Of a stretch of 64,000 nt of DNA, positions 35,574 through 43,471 are shown one piece after another (positions within the stretch are counted from its first letter, which is position 1; the number at the start of each line of letters is the position of its first letter). Below the pieces are notes generated by a model. That model made no database searches, was not told the origin of the DNA, and saw nothing but the letters and a program-made list of their open reading frames with translations. The translations under genes were made by a program, and so were the position numbers. The stretch comes from Inhella crocodyli. GTDB lineage: Bacteria; Pseudomonadota; Gammaproteobacteria; Burkholderiales; Burkholderiaceae_C. The stretch lies in the NCBI RefSeq assembly GCF_004004565.1, contig NZ_SACM01000006.1:1-64000 (forward strand), in the 5' to 3' direction.

Positions 35574-35885
35574 ATGAACCGACCTCAACGCCCCAGCAGT
35601 GCCCTTCTTGCACGCCCGGCGTCCCAAGCCATGGGCAGTCCCATCCCCGCCGAAGGCGACCCGCGAGCGCCTGTACCGGCCATCGCTGGATTGGAGGTCG
35701 CCGACAGTTCTTTCGGGGCATGGCTGGCCGCCGGCGGCGACCGGCGTCAAACCGTGTCCGGACCTCGGACCGCCTGGACGCCGGAGCAGCGCGCCCACCG
35801 CACCGTGGAAGTTCAGCGCGAGGCCCGGCAGCGGTTGGGCGTGGCCAACTGGGACACCCTGCGCCCCCAGACCCTCAAACGCTGA
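35574..35885 (+). CDS. Small protein related to the divergent neighbour (GLEV-F-WL-AGG motif)
   Basis: A 103-residue protein of unknown function. The motif GLEVADSSFGAWLAAGGDRR sits mid-protein, preceded by PVPAIA, where the divergent neighbour has NAILP. A basic, glutamine-rich helical tail follows (TPEQRAHRTVEVQREARQRL). No signal peptide or cofactor motif is seen. An ATG at 35574 was chosen; the Shine-Dalgarno sequence is poor. About 77 percent of third codon positions are G or C by a rough count, lower than the core genes, which suggests accessory DNA. Confidence 0.55.
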   Translation: MNRPQRPSSALLARPASQAMGSPIPAEGDPRAPVPAIAGLEVADSSFGAWLAAGGDRRQTVSGPRTAWTPEQRAHRTVEVQREARQRLGVANWDTLRPQTLKR

Positions 35886-35887
35886 TC

Positions 35888-36355
35888 GTGCAAGGCCTGT
35901 CCGCTGAATCGGGCTGCAGGCCAGGTCGGCCGTTGTTCAGCGCCGCTGGGCCGGTGCCCCCTTGGCAGAACGGGTGCCAGGACGCCTCGGCCCCCCAATC
36001 TCGACTGCAGATGCCCGACACATGCGGATGGGAGGCGCGCCATCGGCAGCAACCGGTCGGCCAGAAAGCGATCGCCCTCCAGCGTCGAGCCTTCTCTGTC
36101 CATGCCATCGGGGGCCGGGACCGCGTGTGCCCTGGCTCAAACCCCGCAAACACGGCGACGGCGCTGCCGGTGCCAGTGCCGGCCGCACTGGGGCACATGG
36201 GAACGGCGACACCGCATTGCAGCCCGGCCACGTCCCCGGCCAGCACACAGGCGCCTCAGCCATCGAAGGTCTTGGGGCCGGAATCGCCCGTCCAAGCCGA
36301 CATCGTGCGGTTCACGCCACCGCCGCGGAGCTTGGCGGGAGACCGCCCCGTCTGA
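35888..36355 (+). other. Uncertain reading frame in a 487-base stretch without a clear gene
   Basis: Between the small gene ending at 35885 and the haemoglobin gene ending at 36373 I find no convincing gene. One plus-strand frame starts at a GTG two bases after the previous stop and runs 155 codons to TGA at 36355. Its product is proline-, threonine- and cysteine-containing with no recognisable fold. G or C occupies roughly 77 percent of third positions by hand count. It may be a decayed gene or chance in GC-rich DNA. Confidence 0.2.
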
Positions 36356-36372
36356 ACCGAACCGGCTTGGCG

Positions 36373-36816
36373 TCAGCGCGAGCTCACCACGTCGCGGTGC
36401 ATGGGGGCGAGCAGCGCCAGCATGCGGTTCTGTTCAGCAAATGGGATGCCACGGGCCGCCATGCTGGCTTGCAGGATCTCGACCAGCGCATGGAAGTCCG
36501 AGCGACGCACGCCCATGTCCTCATGGGCGCTTTTCATGTCGGGGCCGTCGTAGACGCAAGGGCCGCCCGCCAGTTGGCACAGTTGATCGGTCAGTTGCCC
36601 GGCCAAATGCTGCGCGTTGGTGTCACGGAAGAAACTGCCGATGCGGGCGTCGGATTTCAATCGGGGGACGAAGTCGTCCATCACGGCACGGATGCCGGCC
36701 TTGCCGCCCCATGCGCGGTACAGGCTGTCATCGCCCGCGAAGGACAGCGTGGGAGACCAGGCCGCGACGAGCAACATGGAGAGGGTCAAGCCCTTGACGG
36801 TGGCGCTGAGTTTCAT
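36373..36816 (-). CDS. Exported group I truncated haemoglobin
   Basis: A 147-residue protein with a signal peptide (hydrophobic 9-26, cleavage near SFAGDD) and a truncated-globin domain. The proximal haem histidine is His98 (SAHEDMGV). By alignment to the usual DDFYxRV pattern, the B9-B10 pair is Phe49-Val50, so the distal tyrosine at B10 is replaced by valine. Cys80 and Cys87 could form a disulfide after export. Family members bind O2 or NO. It starts 11 bases after the DUF3034 gene and is very probably co-transcribed with it. Confidence 0.9.
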   Translation of the reverse strand: MKLSATVKGLTLSMLLVAAWSPTLSFAGDDSLYRAWGGKAGIRAVMDDFVPRLKSDARIGSFFRDTNAQHLAGQLTDQLCQLAGGPCVYDGPDMKSAHEDMGVRRSDFHALVEILQASMAARGIPFAEQNRMLALLAPMHRDVVSSR

Positions 36817-36827
36817 GGTGGACTCGA

Positions 36828-37736
36828 TCAAATGGCGAATTGGAGGGACAGGTAGGCGCCGCGTTGGCGTTTGGGTTGGACGGCCGGTGCGATCGCCCCC
36901 AAGTCCACATAGGCAGCGGTGACGGAGAAGCGCTTGCTGGGCGCCCAGGCCACGAAGGCGTCGAACCAATCTTGCTCGCGCAGGGCGCCGGCGCCCAACA
37001 CGCTGCGCTCGAGGTTGTTCGGCTTGAGGCGGGCCTCCACGCCCACGGCCACGCTGGGCGACAGCAGCTTGACCACGGACAGCTCGGGCATCAGCTGCCA
37101 GCGGCGGCCCTCGGCGCCGCCATGGCCCAGCAGGCCGTTTTGGTTGGCGCGCGTGGCGCGCAGGGTCAGGTTGGTCAGCACGCCGGGCGCCAGCCACAGT
37201 TTGGTGGCGCTGATGTAGGCCTCGCTGCCGCTGCGCTTGGCACCCAAGGGACCGGTGAGCGTGGGCGTGAGGTCGTTGGCCTTGGCACGCTTGTGCAAGA
37301 GCCCGACGGCCACTTGGGGCATCCAACGGTCGCTGTCGAGCACGGCGTCACCGGCGAGGCGCCACTTGGCGCCGACGATGTCTTGCTCCAACTGCAAGCC
37401 GGGCAGGCCCAATGGGGCAAGGTTGTTCTCGGTGTCCAGGCGCTGGCGGGCCAGGCTGAACTCCAGGCGGTCGTCCCATGCCAAGGCCGCGCCCATCACC
37501 CGAAGCCCGTAGTTGCTGGTGGTGGCGCGGGTGACGAAGGCGGTGCCGCCCCACTCGCCTTGCGTGGCGTAACTGCCGGTCACGGCCCAGGGGGTAAGCC
37601 CACCGCCGGCGGCGCCGTCGATGGTGGAGACGCCGCCGGTCAGCAGCAGCTTGCCGTCGCCGGCCTGGGCGGGCAGTGCAAGGGCGATGGCCAGGGCAAG
37701 GGTGGCCAATGAGGGCAGGGAATGGAGGGAATGCAT
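36828..37736 (-). CDS. DUF3034 family outer-membrane-like protein
   Basis: A 302-residue exported protein with a signal peptide (about 1-25, PAQAGDG) and the family start GKLLLTGGVSTIDGAAGGG. The rest alternates polar and hydrophobic residues, ending YLSLQFAI, as in outer-membrane beta-barrels. No substrate is known. It is paired with the exported truncated haemoglobin downstream. A CRP-type palindrome is centred about 90 bases upstream of its start. Confidence 0.88.
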   Translation of the reverse strand: MHSLHSLPSLATLALAIALALPAQAGDGKLLLTGGVSTIDGAAGGGLTPWAVTGSYATQGEWGGTAFVTRATTSNYGLRVMGAALAWDDRLEFSLARQRLDTENNLAPLGLPGLQLEQDIVGAKWRLAGDAVLDSDRWMPQVAVGLLHKRAKANDLTPTLTGPLGAKRSGSEAYISATKLWLAPGVLTNLTLRATRANQNGLLGHGGAEGRRWQLMPELSVVKLLSPSVAVGVEARLKPNNLERSVLGAGALREQDWFDAFVAWAPSKRFSVTAAYVDLGAIAPAVQPKRQRGAYLSLQFAI

Positions 37737-37820
37737 GGAGACTCCGTCGTTGTGCGATGGAGCACCTTACGCAGCCGCGTGTCGCTTGGATGCAGTGGGG
37801 GAATTGGCCCTGCTGCCGGC

Positions 37821-37834
37821 GTGACGGGCGTCAC
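37821..37834. promoter_or_regulatory. CRP/FNR-family type palindrome upstream of the DUF3034-haemoglobin pair
   Basis: GTGACGGGCGTCAC, with flanking bases giving TGTGA-N6-TCACG on the minus strand. This is one mismatch from the classic CRP consensus TGTGA-N6-TCACA. It lies 85 bases before the DUF3034 ATG in a 117-base intergenic gap. Confidence 0.5.
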
Positions 37835-37853
37835 ACTCGGCGGCGCCCGAACC

Positions 37854-38918
37854 TCAGCGCGACCGGGTGCTGGTGACCCAGGTCGGCAGATCCCACGCGC
37901 CGCCAGCAGTGATGAACTTGCATTGGCCGGTGGTGTGGGCCTCGCTGCGGGCGAAGCGCTGACCGTCCCAAGTCCAAGATTCGCTGCTCCAACAGTCCCC
38001 CAAGCCCCGGCCCTTGTGCGAGGCGGTGACCTCGTTGTCGCCAATGTCCGAGGCCGAGTCGGTCACCATCACCGGGGCGTAGGGGGGACGTTCGTTCACG
38101 ATCCATACGCCGGCACCGAAGTTGTAGGCCGCCATCCAGCACGGGGCGCTGACCAGCAACTGCTGGCCGCTGAGGCGACGCACCTCCCAGGTGGTCGGTG
38201 CTTGCTCCATCAGCCGGTCGCAATTGCCGCCGGCCGCGGTGGCGCGCAGCGCGGCCAGAAGGGCTGGGCCTTGCCGTGCTGGCCATGTCCGGTCGGTCTC
38301 GGTGGTGGGCGGCACGGCGGCGGCCTGCAGTTGGGGCGCGGGTCGGGGGCCAGGCACCTGGCCCTCGTCGCGCTGGCCGCGGGCCACCAGCGCACTGGGC
38401 GTGCCCAAGCGGCCTTGCGCCTCGTCCATCTTCAGCAGCACGGCGCGGGCACCTTGGTCGGACAACATCCACTCGGCCTTGCCGCGGCGCCAGCTCACCT
38501 CGACCTGCGCGCCCGGCAAGGCCTGGAGCAAGGCGCTTGCTTGTGCTGGGCTCAATCGCCCAACGAAGTTGGTTTCACTCAGCCGAACGACGCCCAGCGA
38601 GCGGCCCTGGACCCACATCGTCAGCACCGGGTTGGGTGGCAGCGTCATCACAGCCGGGTGGTCCTGGTAGCTGCCGAGCATCAGTTCCACCGTGGGCCGC
38701 GTTCGCGGCCCGGGCCGACGCGTCACGAGGATGGACACCGGCAGCTCGGCGCTGTCCTGCTGGTAACCGGCGGCGCGGCAGGTGCCGGTGTTGTCGCAAG
38801 CCACTTCCCAGTCCTTGTGTGAGAAGTGAAGGCCTTCTGCGCCCCAAGGCGCCACGTCGGCCGCAGCAGCCAGGCCCAGTGCGGGAACAAGCGCAAGCAA
38901 CAACAACGGCGGCTTCAT
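37854..38918 (-). CDS. DUF1176 domain protein, exported
   Basis: A 354-residue protein with a signal peptide (MKPPLLLLALVPALGLAAAA). The DUF1176 region is recognised by HFSHKDWEVACDNTGTCRAAGYQ near the N-terminus and CWSSESWTWDG near the C-terminus, with paired cysteines suited to the periplasm. Function is unknown. ATG at 38916-38918 was chosen because the signal peptide starts there; an upstream in-frame codon at 38945 would extend it. It stands apart from DUF3034 by 117 bases. Confidence 0.85.
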   Translation of the reverse strand: MKPPLLLLALVPALGLAAAADVAPWGAEGLHFSHKDWEVACDNTGTCRAAGYQQDSAELPVSILVTRRPGPRTRPTVELMLGSYQDHPAVMTLPPNPVLTMWVQGRSLGVVRLSETNFVGRLSPAQASALLQALPGAQVEVSWRRGKAEWMLSDQGARAVLLKMDEAQGRLGTPSALVARGQRDEGQVPGPRPAPQLQAAAVPPTTETDRTWPARQGPALLAALRATAAGGNCDRLMEQAPTTWEVRRLSGQQLLVSAPCWMAAYNFGAGVWIVNERPPYAPVMVTDSASDIGDNEVTASHKGRGLGDCWSSESWTWDGQRFARSEAHTTGQCKFITAGGAWDLPTWVTSTRSR

Positions 38919-38978
38919 GGCGATTACAGGGGTGAGGATGCCCAATTGTTGGCCATGCGCTCGCTACCATCGGCCGCC

Positions 38979-39284
38979 ATGAGCGACGACACCGACACCT
39001 GGGGTTTTGCCCCGCCCCCGTTCAACGCCGAGGCCTCGCTGGTGCAATTCAAGCGCAGCCTGCGTGAGATGGGCCTGAGCGAACGCGCCAGCGGCTTCGA
39101 GCTCAAAGGGCGCCAGGCATTGGCCTACGAGCTCAAGGATGGCGCGATCGCGCTGCGCCTGGCCCGGCGGCTGACCTTGCGCACTCCCGATTGGGACGCG
39201 ATGGCGGTGCGCAGTGGGGCCGACCAACGCAAGGTTCTGGACGAGATCAAGCGCCGGCTGGCGCGCTGGCAAGACGAAGACTGA
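38979..39284 (+). CDS. Small conserved Burkholderiales protein
   Basis: A 101-residue soluble protein starting MSDDTDTWGFAPPPFNAEA, followed by a charged region (LVQFKRSLREMGLSERASGF and ELKDGAIALRLARRL). I recall similar small proteins in related genomes but know no function. There is no membrane segment. Its stop lies three bases before the convergent sensor kinase stop. Confidence 0.75.
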   Translation: MSDDTDTWGFAPPPFNAEASLVQFKRSLREMGLSERASGFELKGRQALAYELKDGAIALRLARRLTLRTPDWDAMAVRSGADQRKVLDEIKRRLARWQDED

Positions 39285-39287
39285 AGT

Positions 39288-41210
39288 TCAAGTTAGTTTG
39301 GGCAGCGGCAAGGACAGCGCCAAGGCCGTGCCGGTGCCCACGTCCAGCCAATCGCGGGGCGCGGGGCTGAACACGTCGAGGCGTCCCCCCAGGCGTTGCG
39401 CCCGCGCCGCGAGGCTGCGGCGCCCGGTGCCTTCGGGCGCCGCGGGGTCGATGCCCTGGCCATCGTCAATCCACCAAAGGATCACATGGCTGGGCGTGCG
39501 CGACGTGCCCACCGTGATCCGCCGTGCTTGGGCGTGCCTCACGGTGTTGGCCAAGGCCTCCTGCAGGAAACGCACCAATTCGAGCGCGCCACTGCCGCGC
39601 AAGCAGGGCAGGGTGGGGGCGTCCATCACGCGCCAGTCCATCTCCAAGCCGGCGCTGCGCAGCATGCCCGCCACCCGGTGCCGCCAACTGCCCAACAGCA
39701 CGCCCAGGTCGCCTTGGTCTTCGGTCAAGGTGTCGACCGAAAGGCGCATTTCCAGCAGGCATTCGTCGATGGCTTGGGCCAGCTTGCTGGGGGTCAGCTC
39801 GCGCGCTTGCAAGCGAAGGGTCAACAGCCGGGCGCCCAAGCCGTCGTGCAGGTCCTGGAGCAGGCGCTGGCGCTGCTCCCCCGCAGCTTGCTCGCGCTCG
39901 GCTTGGGCCTTGGCGGCGTAGGCCGCCTCCAAGGCCTGCGTGCGGCGTTTCAGTTCGCGCGAAAGTTCATCGCGGAGCGCCTTCTCACGCCGCGCGCTTT
40001 GCACGAAATGCCGCTGCAGCATCAGCACCACCCAAAGCACCCAGCCGGCGTGGGCCAGGGTGTTGCTGTCGACCATGGGGGCGCGCAGGGCCAACGAGGC
40101 CAAACTTACCCAGGCCCAGGTGAAGGCCGACAGCCCCACGAGCAGCGCATTGCCCCACTGCGCAATGCTGGGGCGGCGGGCCAGGCAATGCAAAGCCAAG
40201 CCGAGCGCCGTGGTCAAGAGCAGGGCCCGGCTGCCCAAGGCCCACCAAGGCCAGGGATGGCTGAAATCGCTCCAGGACAAATAGTGAAAGGCCGCCCACA
40301 GATCGATGGGCAACCCCGCGGCGAGCACCGCGATCAGAAAGCGACGCAACCCTGGGGTCCAAACCCCGGCCCAATGGGCCACCACGGCCACCTGCAGGGC
40401 TTTGGCGATCAGGTCGGCCGCATCGAGCAGCATGCGCCACCAGGGCGTGGGCAAGGGCTGTTGGCTCAGGACGTATGGAGCGAGCAGCAAGGCCAGCAAG
40501 GCCACGTGCGCAGCGCTGACGAGGTACAGGGGCTCCTCGCGCCGAACCCAGCCCACCAGGCCCAGGAACAAAGCGGCCAACACCGCCCCACCGGCCGTGA
40601 AACCGCGCAATGCCTGCCACATGCGCCGCGAGGCATCCTGGTCGAGCACCACCTCGCGTGGGCCCAGCATTGGGGCGTTGAGGGATTGCCGCTGCGTCAA
40701 GGGGGCTTCCAGCCGCAACTGCAAGCGTTGCGACCCCGCTTGCAAGAGGGTGGACGGCAGGGTCAATTGAAGGTGCCGCATGCCCACCAACAACTGACGG
40801 CGCGACGGGTCGGCGAGCGCGTCGGGGTCGGGATCGGCCAGCAGGGCACCGTTGAGGTAGACCCGCACGTAGGGTCGGTACTCCAAGGCCAAGGCCCACA
40901 CCTCGCCCTCGCGCGGCGCTGAGGGCAAGTCGGCTTCCAGCCACAGCACGCCCGTGCCTTCGGACAAGCGCCGCAGGGGCAGGGTCACCGTGGGGGCCTG
41001 GGCCAACTCGCTGGGCGGCCGCGCGGCGTCAGAGGCCAGCGTGCGCCACTCAGACAGGCGCACCAGGCGGGCATCGCTCTCTTGTTGCAAGGATTGCCAC
41101 TGCACGCCGGCCACGAGCGCCAAGGGCAGCAGCAGGGCCAACAGCCAGCGCCAAGCCACACCGGGCCAGGCCAAGGGGGGGCGCGGGTGTCGGTGCGCGA
41201 TGCTGCCCAT
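39288..41210 (-). CDS. Sensor histidine kinase with 7TM-type sensor, NarL-group
   Basis: A 640-residue kinase. It has an N-terminal membrane helix, a periplasmic 7TMR-DISM-like beta domain (about 50-200), then about seven membrane helices and a coiled coil (AAKAQAEREQAAGEQRQR). A HisKA_3 dimerisation motif LQDLHDGLGARL with His455 and a HATPase (FLQEALANTVRHAQA, WWIDDGQGIDP) follow. The ATG overlaps the dtd stop by one base. No response regulator gene is adjacent, so the partner lies outside the window. Confidence 0.9.
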   Translation of the reverse strand: MGSIAHRHPRPPLAWPGVAWRWLLALLLPLALVAGVQWQSLQQESDARLVRLSEWRTLASDAARPPSELAQAPTVTLPLRRLSEGTGVLWLEADLPSAPREGEVWALALEYRPYVRVYLNGALLADPDPDALADPSRRQLLVGMRHLQLTLPSTLLQAGSQRLQLRLEAPLTQRQSLNAPMLGPREVVLDQDASRRMWQALRGFTAGGAVLAALFLGLVGWVRREEPLYLVSAAHVALLALLLAPYVLSQQPLPTPWWRMLLDAADLIAKALQVAVVAHWAGVWTPGLRRFLIAVLAAGLPIDLWAAFHYLSWSDFSHPWPWWALGSRALLLTTALGLALHCLARRPSIAQWGNALLVGLSAFTWAWVSLASLALRAPMVDSNTLAHAGWVLWVVLMLQRHFVQSARREKALRDELSRELKRRTQALEAAYAAKAQAEREQAAGEQRQRLLQDLHDGLGARLLTLRLQARELTPSKLAQAIDECLLEMRLSVDTLTEDQGDLGVLLGSWRHRVAGMLRSAGLEMDWRVMDAPTLPCLRGSGALELVRFLQEALANTVRHAQARRITVGTSRTPSHVILWWIDDGQGIDPAAPEGTGRRSLAARAQRLGGRLDVFSPAPRDWLDVGTGTALALSLPLPKLT

Positions 41211-41650
41211 CAGTCCACCGCGAGGGGCAGGGTCACCGGGCCGTCGTTCACGAGGCTGACCTGCATGTCGGCCGCGAAGACCCCGAACGCGACCTGGGGG
41301 TGGAGTTCGCGCGCGTCGGCCACCAGCGCGTCCCACAGGCTGCGGGCTTGCGCGGGCGGGGCGGCAGCGGAAAAGCTCGGGCGGGTGCCGCCGCGCGTGT
41401 CGGCCGCCAGGGTGAACTGACTCACCAGCAGCAGGCCCCCGGCCACGTCCTGCAGGCTTCGGTTCATCTTGCCGGCCTCGTCGGCAAACACCCGCAGTTT
41501 GAGCAGCTTGGCCAGCAGGCGCCGGCCGGTCTCTGGCGTGTCGCTGGGCTCGGCGCACACCAAGACCAACAGCCCACGCCCGATGGCGCCGACGACCAAG
41601 CCGTCCACGCGCACTTCGGCCTGCGTCACGCGCTGCAACAGGGCCTTCAT
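41210..41650 (-). CDS. dtd: D-aminoacyl-tRNA deacylase
   Basis: A 146-residue enzyme removing D-amino acids mischarged onto tRNA. Family motifs [17 protein letters not shown] and the C-terminal NDGPVTLPL (the gly-cisPro-type active site is GP) are present. Length is standard. It overlaps the upstream cation efflux gene (ATGA) and the downstream kinase by one base. Confidence 0.97.
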   Translation of the reverse strand: MKALLQRVTQAEVRVDGLVVGAIGRGLLVLVCAEPSDTPETGRRLLAKLLKLRVFADEAGKMNRSLQDVAGGLLLVSQFTLAADTRGGTRPSFSAAAPPAQARSLWDALVADARELHPQVAFGVFAADMQVSLVNDGPVTLPLAVD

Positions 41651-42537
41651 GCCAAGTCCTTCGGGTCGTCGAAGTGGGCTTCCACGTCAAAGGGCAGCAA
41701 TTGGATGCTGGCGCGCAAGCCCGGGACCGCCGCCATCAAGGCCTGTTCGACGGAGGTGCGGATCGCGGCGGCGCGTCCCAAGCTCCAACTGGCCGGCATG
41801 TGCATGTGCAGGTCCACGTAGCGGCGACTGCCCGCCCGTCGCGTGTGCACGTGGTCGAAGCGAACGGTGCCGTGCACGAAGCCGGCCAGCGTTGCGTCGA
41901 TCTGTTCGCACAACTCGGGCTCCAGGGCGCGGTCCATCAGGCCGTCGACGGCCGCGCGAATCAGTTTCACGCCCTCGCGACCGATGTTCACCGCCATCAC
42001 CAAGGCGATGCCGGCGTCCAGCCACAGCCAACCCGTGGCCTGGACGGCAACCAGTCCCACCACCACCCCGGCCGAGGTCCAGACGTCGGTCATCAAGTGC
42101 CGGGCGTCGGCCTCCAAGGCCATCGAGCGGTGTTCCTTGGAGGCTTTCAACATGCCCCAGGCCAGCGCGCCGTTCAGCGCGGAACTGACGACGGCCAGCA
42201 CCAACCCCAGGCCGACCTGCTCCAGCGGTTGGGGCGCCCACAAGCGGTGCAGCGCAGCGCCGGCAATGCCCAGGGCGGCAGCCAAGATCAGCAAGCCTTC
42301 GAATCCACCGCTGAAGTACTCGGCCTTGTGGTGGCCATAGGGGTGTTCCTCGTCCGGGGGCTGGGCAGCCAAGGTCACCATGGTCAAGGCGAAGACGGCA
42401 CCGGCCAAATTGACCAGGCTCTCCAGGGCGTCCGACAGCAGGCTCACGGCGTCGGTGAACCACCAAGCAGCGGTCTTCAAGGCAATGGTGACCAGGGCCA
42501 CCGCCACCGACAGCTTCAAATAGGCGCGGGCTTGCAT
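41647..42537 (-). CDS. Cation diffusion facilitator family transporter
   Basis: A 296-residue membrane protein with about six helices and a C-terminal cytoplasmic domain. Motifs are [15 protein letters not shown] in helix 2, [13 protein letters not shown] and [11 protein letters not shown] in helix 5. Against E. coli FieF, the two helix-2 metal aspartates align with Glu39 and Asn43, so the metal preference may differ. C-terminal DHVHTRR and VDLHMHMP fit the metal-binding domain. It likely exports Zn, Fe or Mn by proton exchange. Confidence 0.92.
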   Translation of the reverse strand: MQARAYLKLSVAVALVTIALKTAAWWFTDAVSLLSDALESLVNLAGAVFALTMVTLAAQPPDEEHPYGHHKAEYFSGGFEGLLILAAALGIAGAALHRLWAPQPLEQVGLGLVLAVVSSALNGALAWGMLKASKEHRSMALEADARHLMTDVWTSAGVVVGLVAVQATGWLWLDAGIALVMAVNIGREGVKLIRAAVDGLMDRALEPELCEQIDATLAGFVHGTVRFDHVHTRRAGSRRYVDLHMHMPASWSLGRAAAIRTSVEQALMAAVPGLRASIQLLPFDVEAHFDDPKDLA

Positions 42538-42560
42538 GGCTGCATTGTCCGGGGGGTTTC

Positions 42561-42566
42561 TAGAAT
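42561..42566 (+). promoter_or_regulatory. Possible -10 element for the binding-protein gene
   Basis: TAGAAT 27 bases before the GTG start at 42594. There is no convincing -35 box. Confidence 0.35.
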
Positions 42567-42593
42567 GCCGGCGTCTTTGGAAAGGGCAGACCC

Positions 42594-43385
42594 GTGAGTG
42601 AGTGGCGTGGCGCCATCGTGGCGATCGGCTTGACGGTATTGGGGTGGAGTGCGCACGCCAAGGCCTTGCGGGTGTGCATGACCGACGTTCCTCATGCGCC
42701 TTGGCGGGTGGCCGAGAACGACGGCCGCGTGGCCGGTCAAGGACTGGATTTCGACCTGTTGCGCGATTTCCAACGCATCTCCGGCTGGACGGTGGAGTTG
42801 CAAGTCCTGTCTGGGCGCCGGTGCTTGATCGAGATCGCCGCCGGGCGCGCCGATGCCAACGTGGGCCTCAGCCACACGCCGGAGCGGGCCCAGTCGTTCC
42901 GCTTTCCGATGCGCGACGGCGAGCCCGACGCCAACTTCTCGTTGCGCCAAGACGCTTACACCCTGTACCGCCGTCGAGGCTCCACGGTCAGTTGGAACGG
43001 CCAGCAACTGAAATTGGCCGCGGGTGGCGCGGTCTTGGTGCAAGCCGGTCACTCGGTGGCCAACCAGTTGCGAGAAATGGGCGTGCCCGTCACCGAGACG
43101 GAGCGAAGCGCCTTCATGACCCTGTCCAAGGTCAAGCTCGGCGAGGCCGATGCGGCCGCGGTGTTCACCTCCGAAGGACAGGCTTTGCTGCAGGCCCACC
43201 CCCAGTTCGCCGAACTGGAGGCCATGAGCCCGGTGCTGGCCCGCAAGCACTACTTCGTGGCCTTCGGCGAACCTTTCGCCCGCCAGAACGAGGCCGAATT
43301 GGCCGGCTTGTGGCGGGCTTTCCAGCAGGCCGCCAAGGCCCCCACCTACCAGTCGGCCGTGCGCCGCGCCAAGAACGTGCGTTGA
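42594..43385 (+). CDS. Periplasmic substrate-binding protein (SBP_bac_3-like)
   Basis: A 263-residue exported protein: a signal peptide to about WSAHAKA, then LRVCMTDVPHAPWRV, GLDFDLLRDFQRISG and a two-lobe binding fold ending YQSAVRRAKNVR. Such proteins bind amino acids or small acids, or serve as sensors. No ABC permease or ATPase is nearby, so it may work with a remote transporter. GTG start at 42594 with GGAAAGGG upstream. argB follows after 86 bases. Confidence 0.85.
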   Translation: MSEWRGAIVAIGLTVLGWSAHAKALRVCMTDVPHAPWRVAENDGRVAGQGLDFDLLRDFQRISGWTVELQVLSGRRCLIEIAAGRADANVGLSHTPERAQSFRFPMRDGEPDANFSLRQDAYTLYRRRGSTVSWNGQQLKLAAGGAVLVQAGHSVANQLREMGVPVTETERSAFMTLSKVKLGEADAAAVFTSEGQALLQAHPQFAELEAMSPVLARKHYFVAFGEPFARQNEAELAGLWRAFQQAAKAPTYQSAVRRAKNVR

Positions 43386-43420
43386 GGTCTGGCGAACGGG
43401 GCGTCGCCGAGGTCGCTGCC

Positions 43421-43426
43421 TAGAAT
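43421..43426 (+). promoter_or_regulatory. Possible -10 element for argB
   Basis: TAGAAT, 45 bases before the argB ATG and just upstream of a hairpin with a T-run. Confidence 0.35.
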
Positions 43427-43433
43427 CCACGGC

Positions 43434-43454
43434 CGTGTCGTTCCGACACGTTTT
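43434..43454 (+). terminator. Terminator-like hairpin between the binding-protein gene and argB
   Basis: Perfect 7-bp stem CGTGTCG (43434-43440) and CGACACG (43444-43450) with a TTC loop and four T. It may end the upstream transcript, or, if TAGAAT at 43421 is the argB -10, it would form the very 5' end of the argB message. Confidence 0.6.
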
Positions 43455-43471
43455 GCCCCGTCCCGATTGCC

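Noticed and set aside
35875-36246. Minus-strand frame of 123 codons in the gene-poor patch
   Set aside because: Composition rich in Cys, Trp and Arg without pattern, and no ribosome site; competing frames look equally random.
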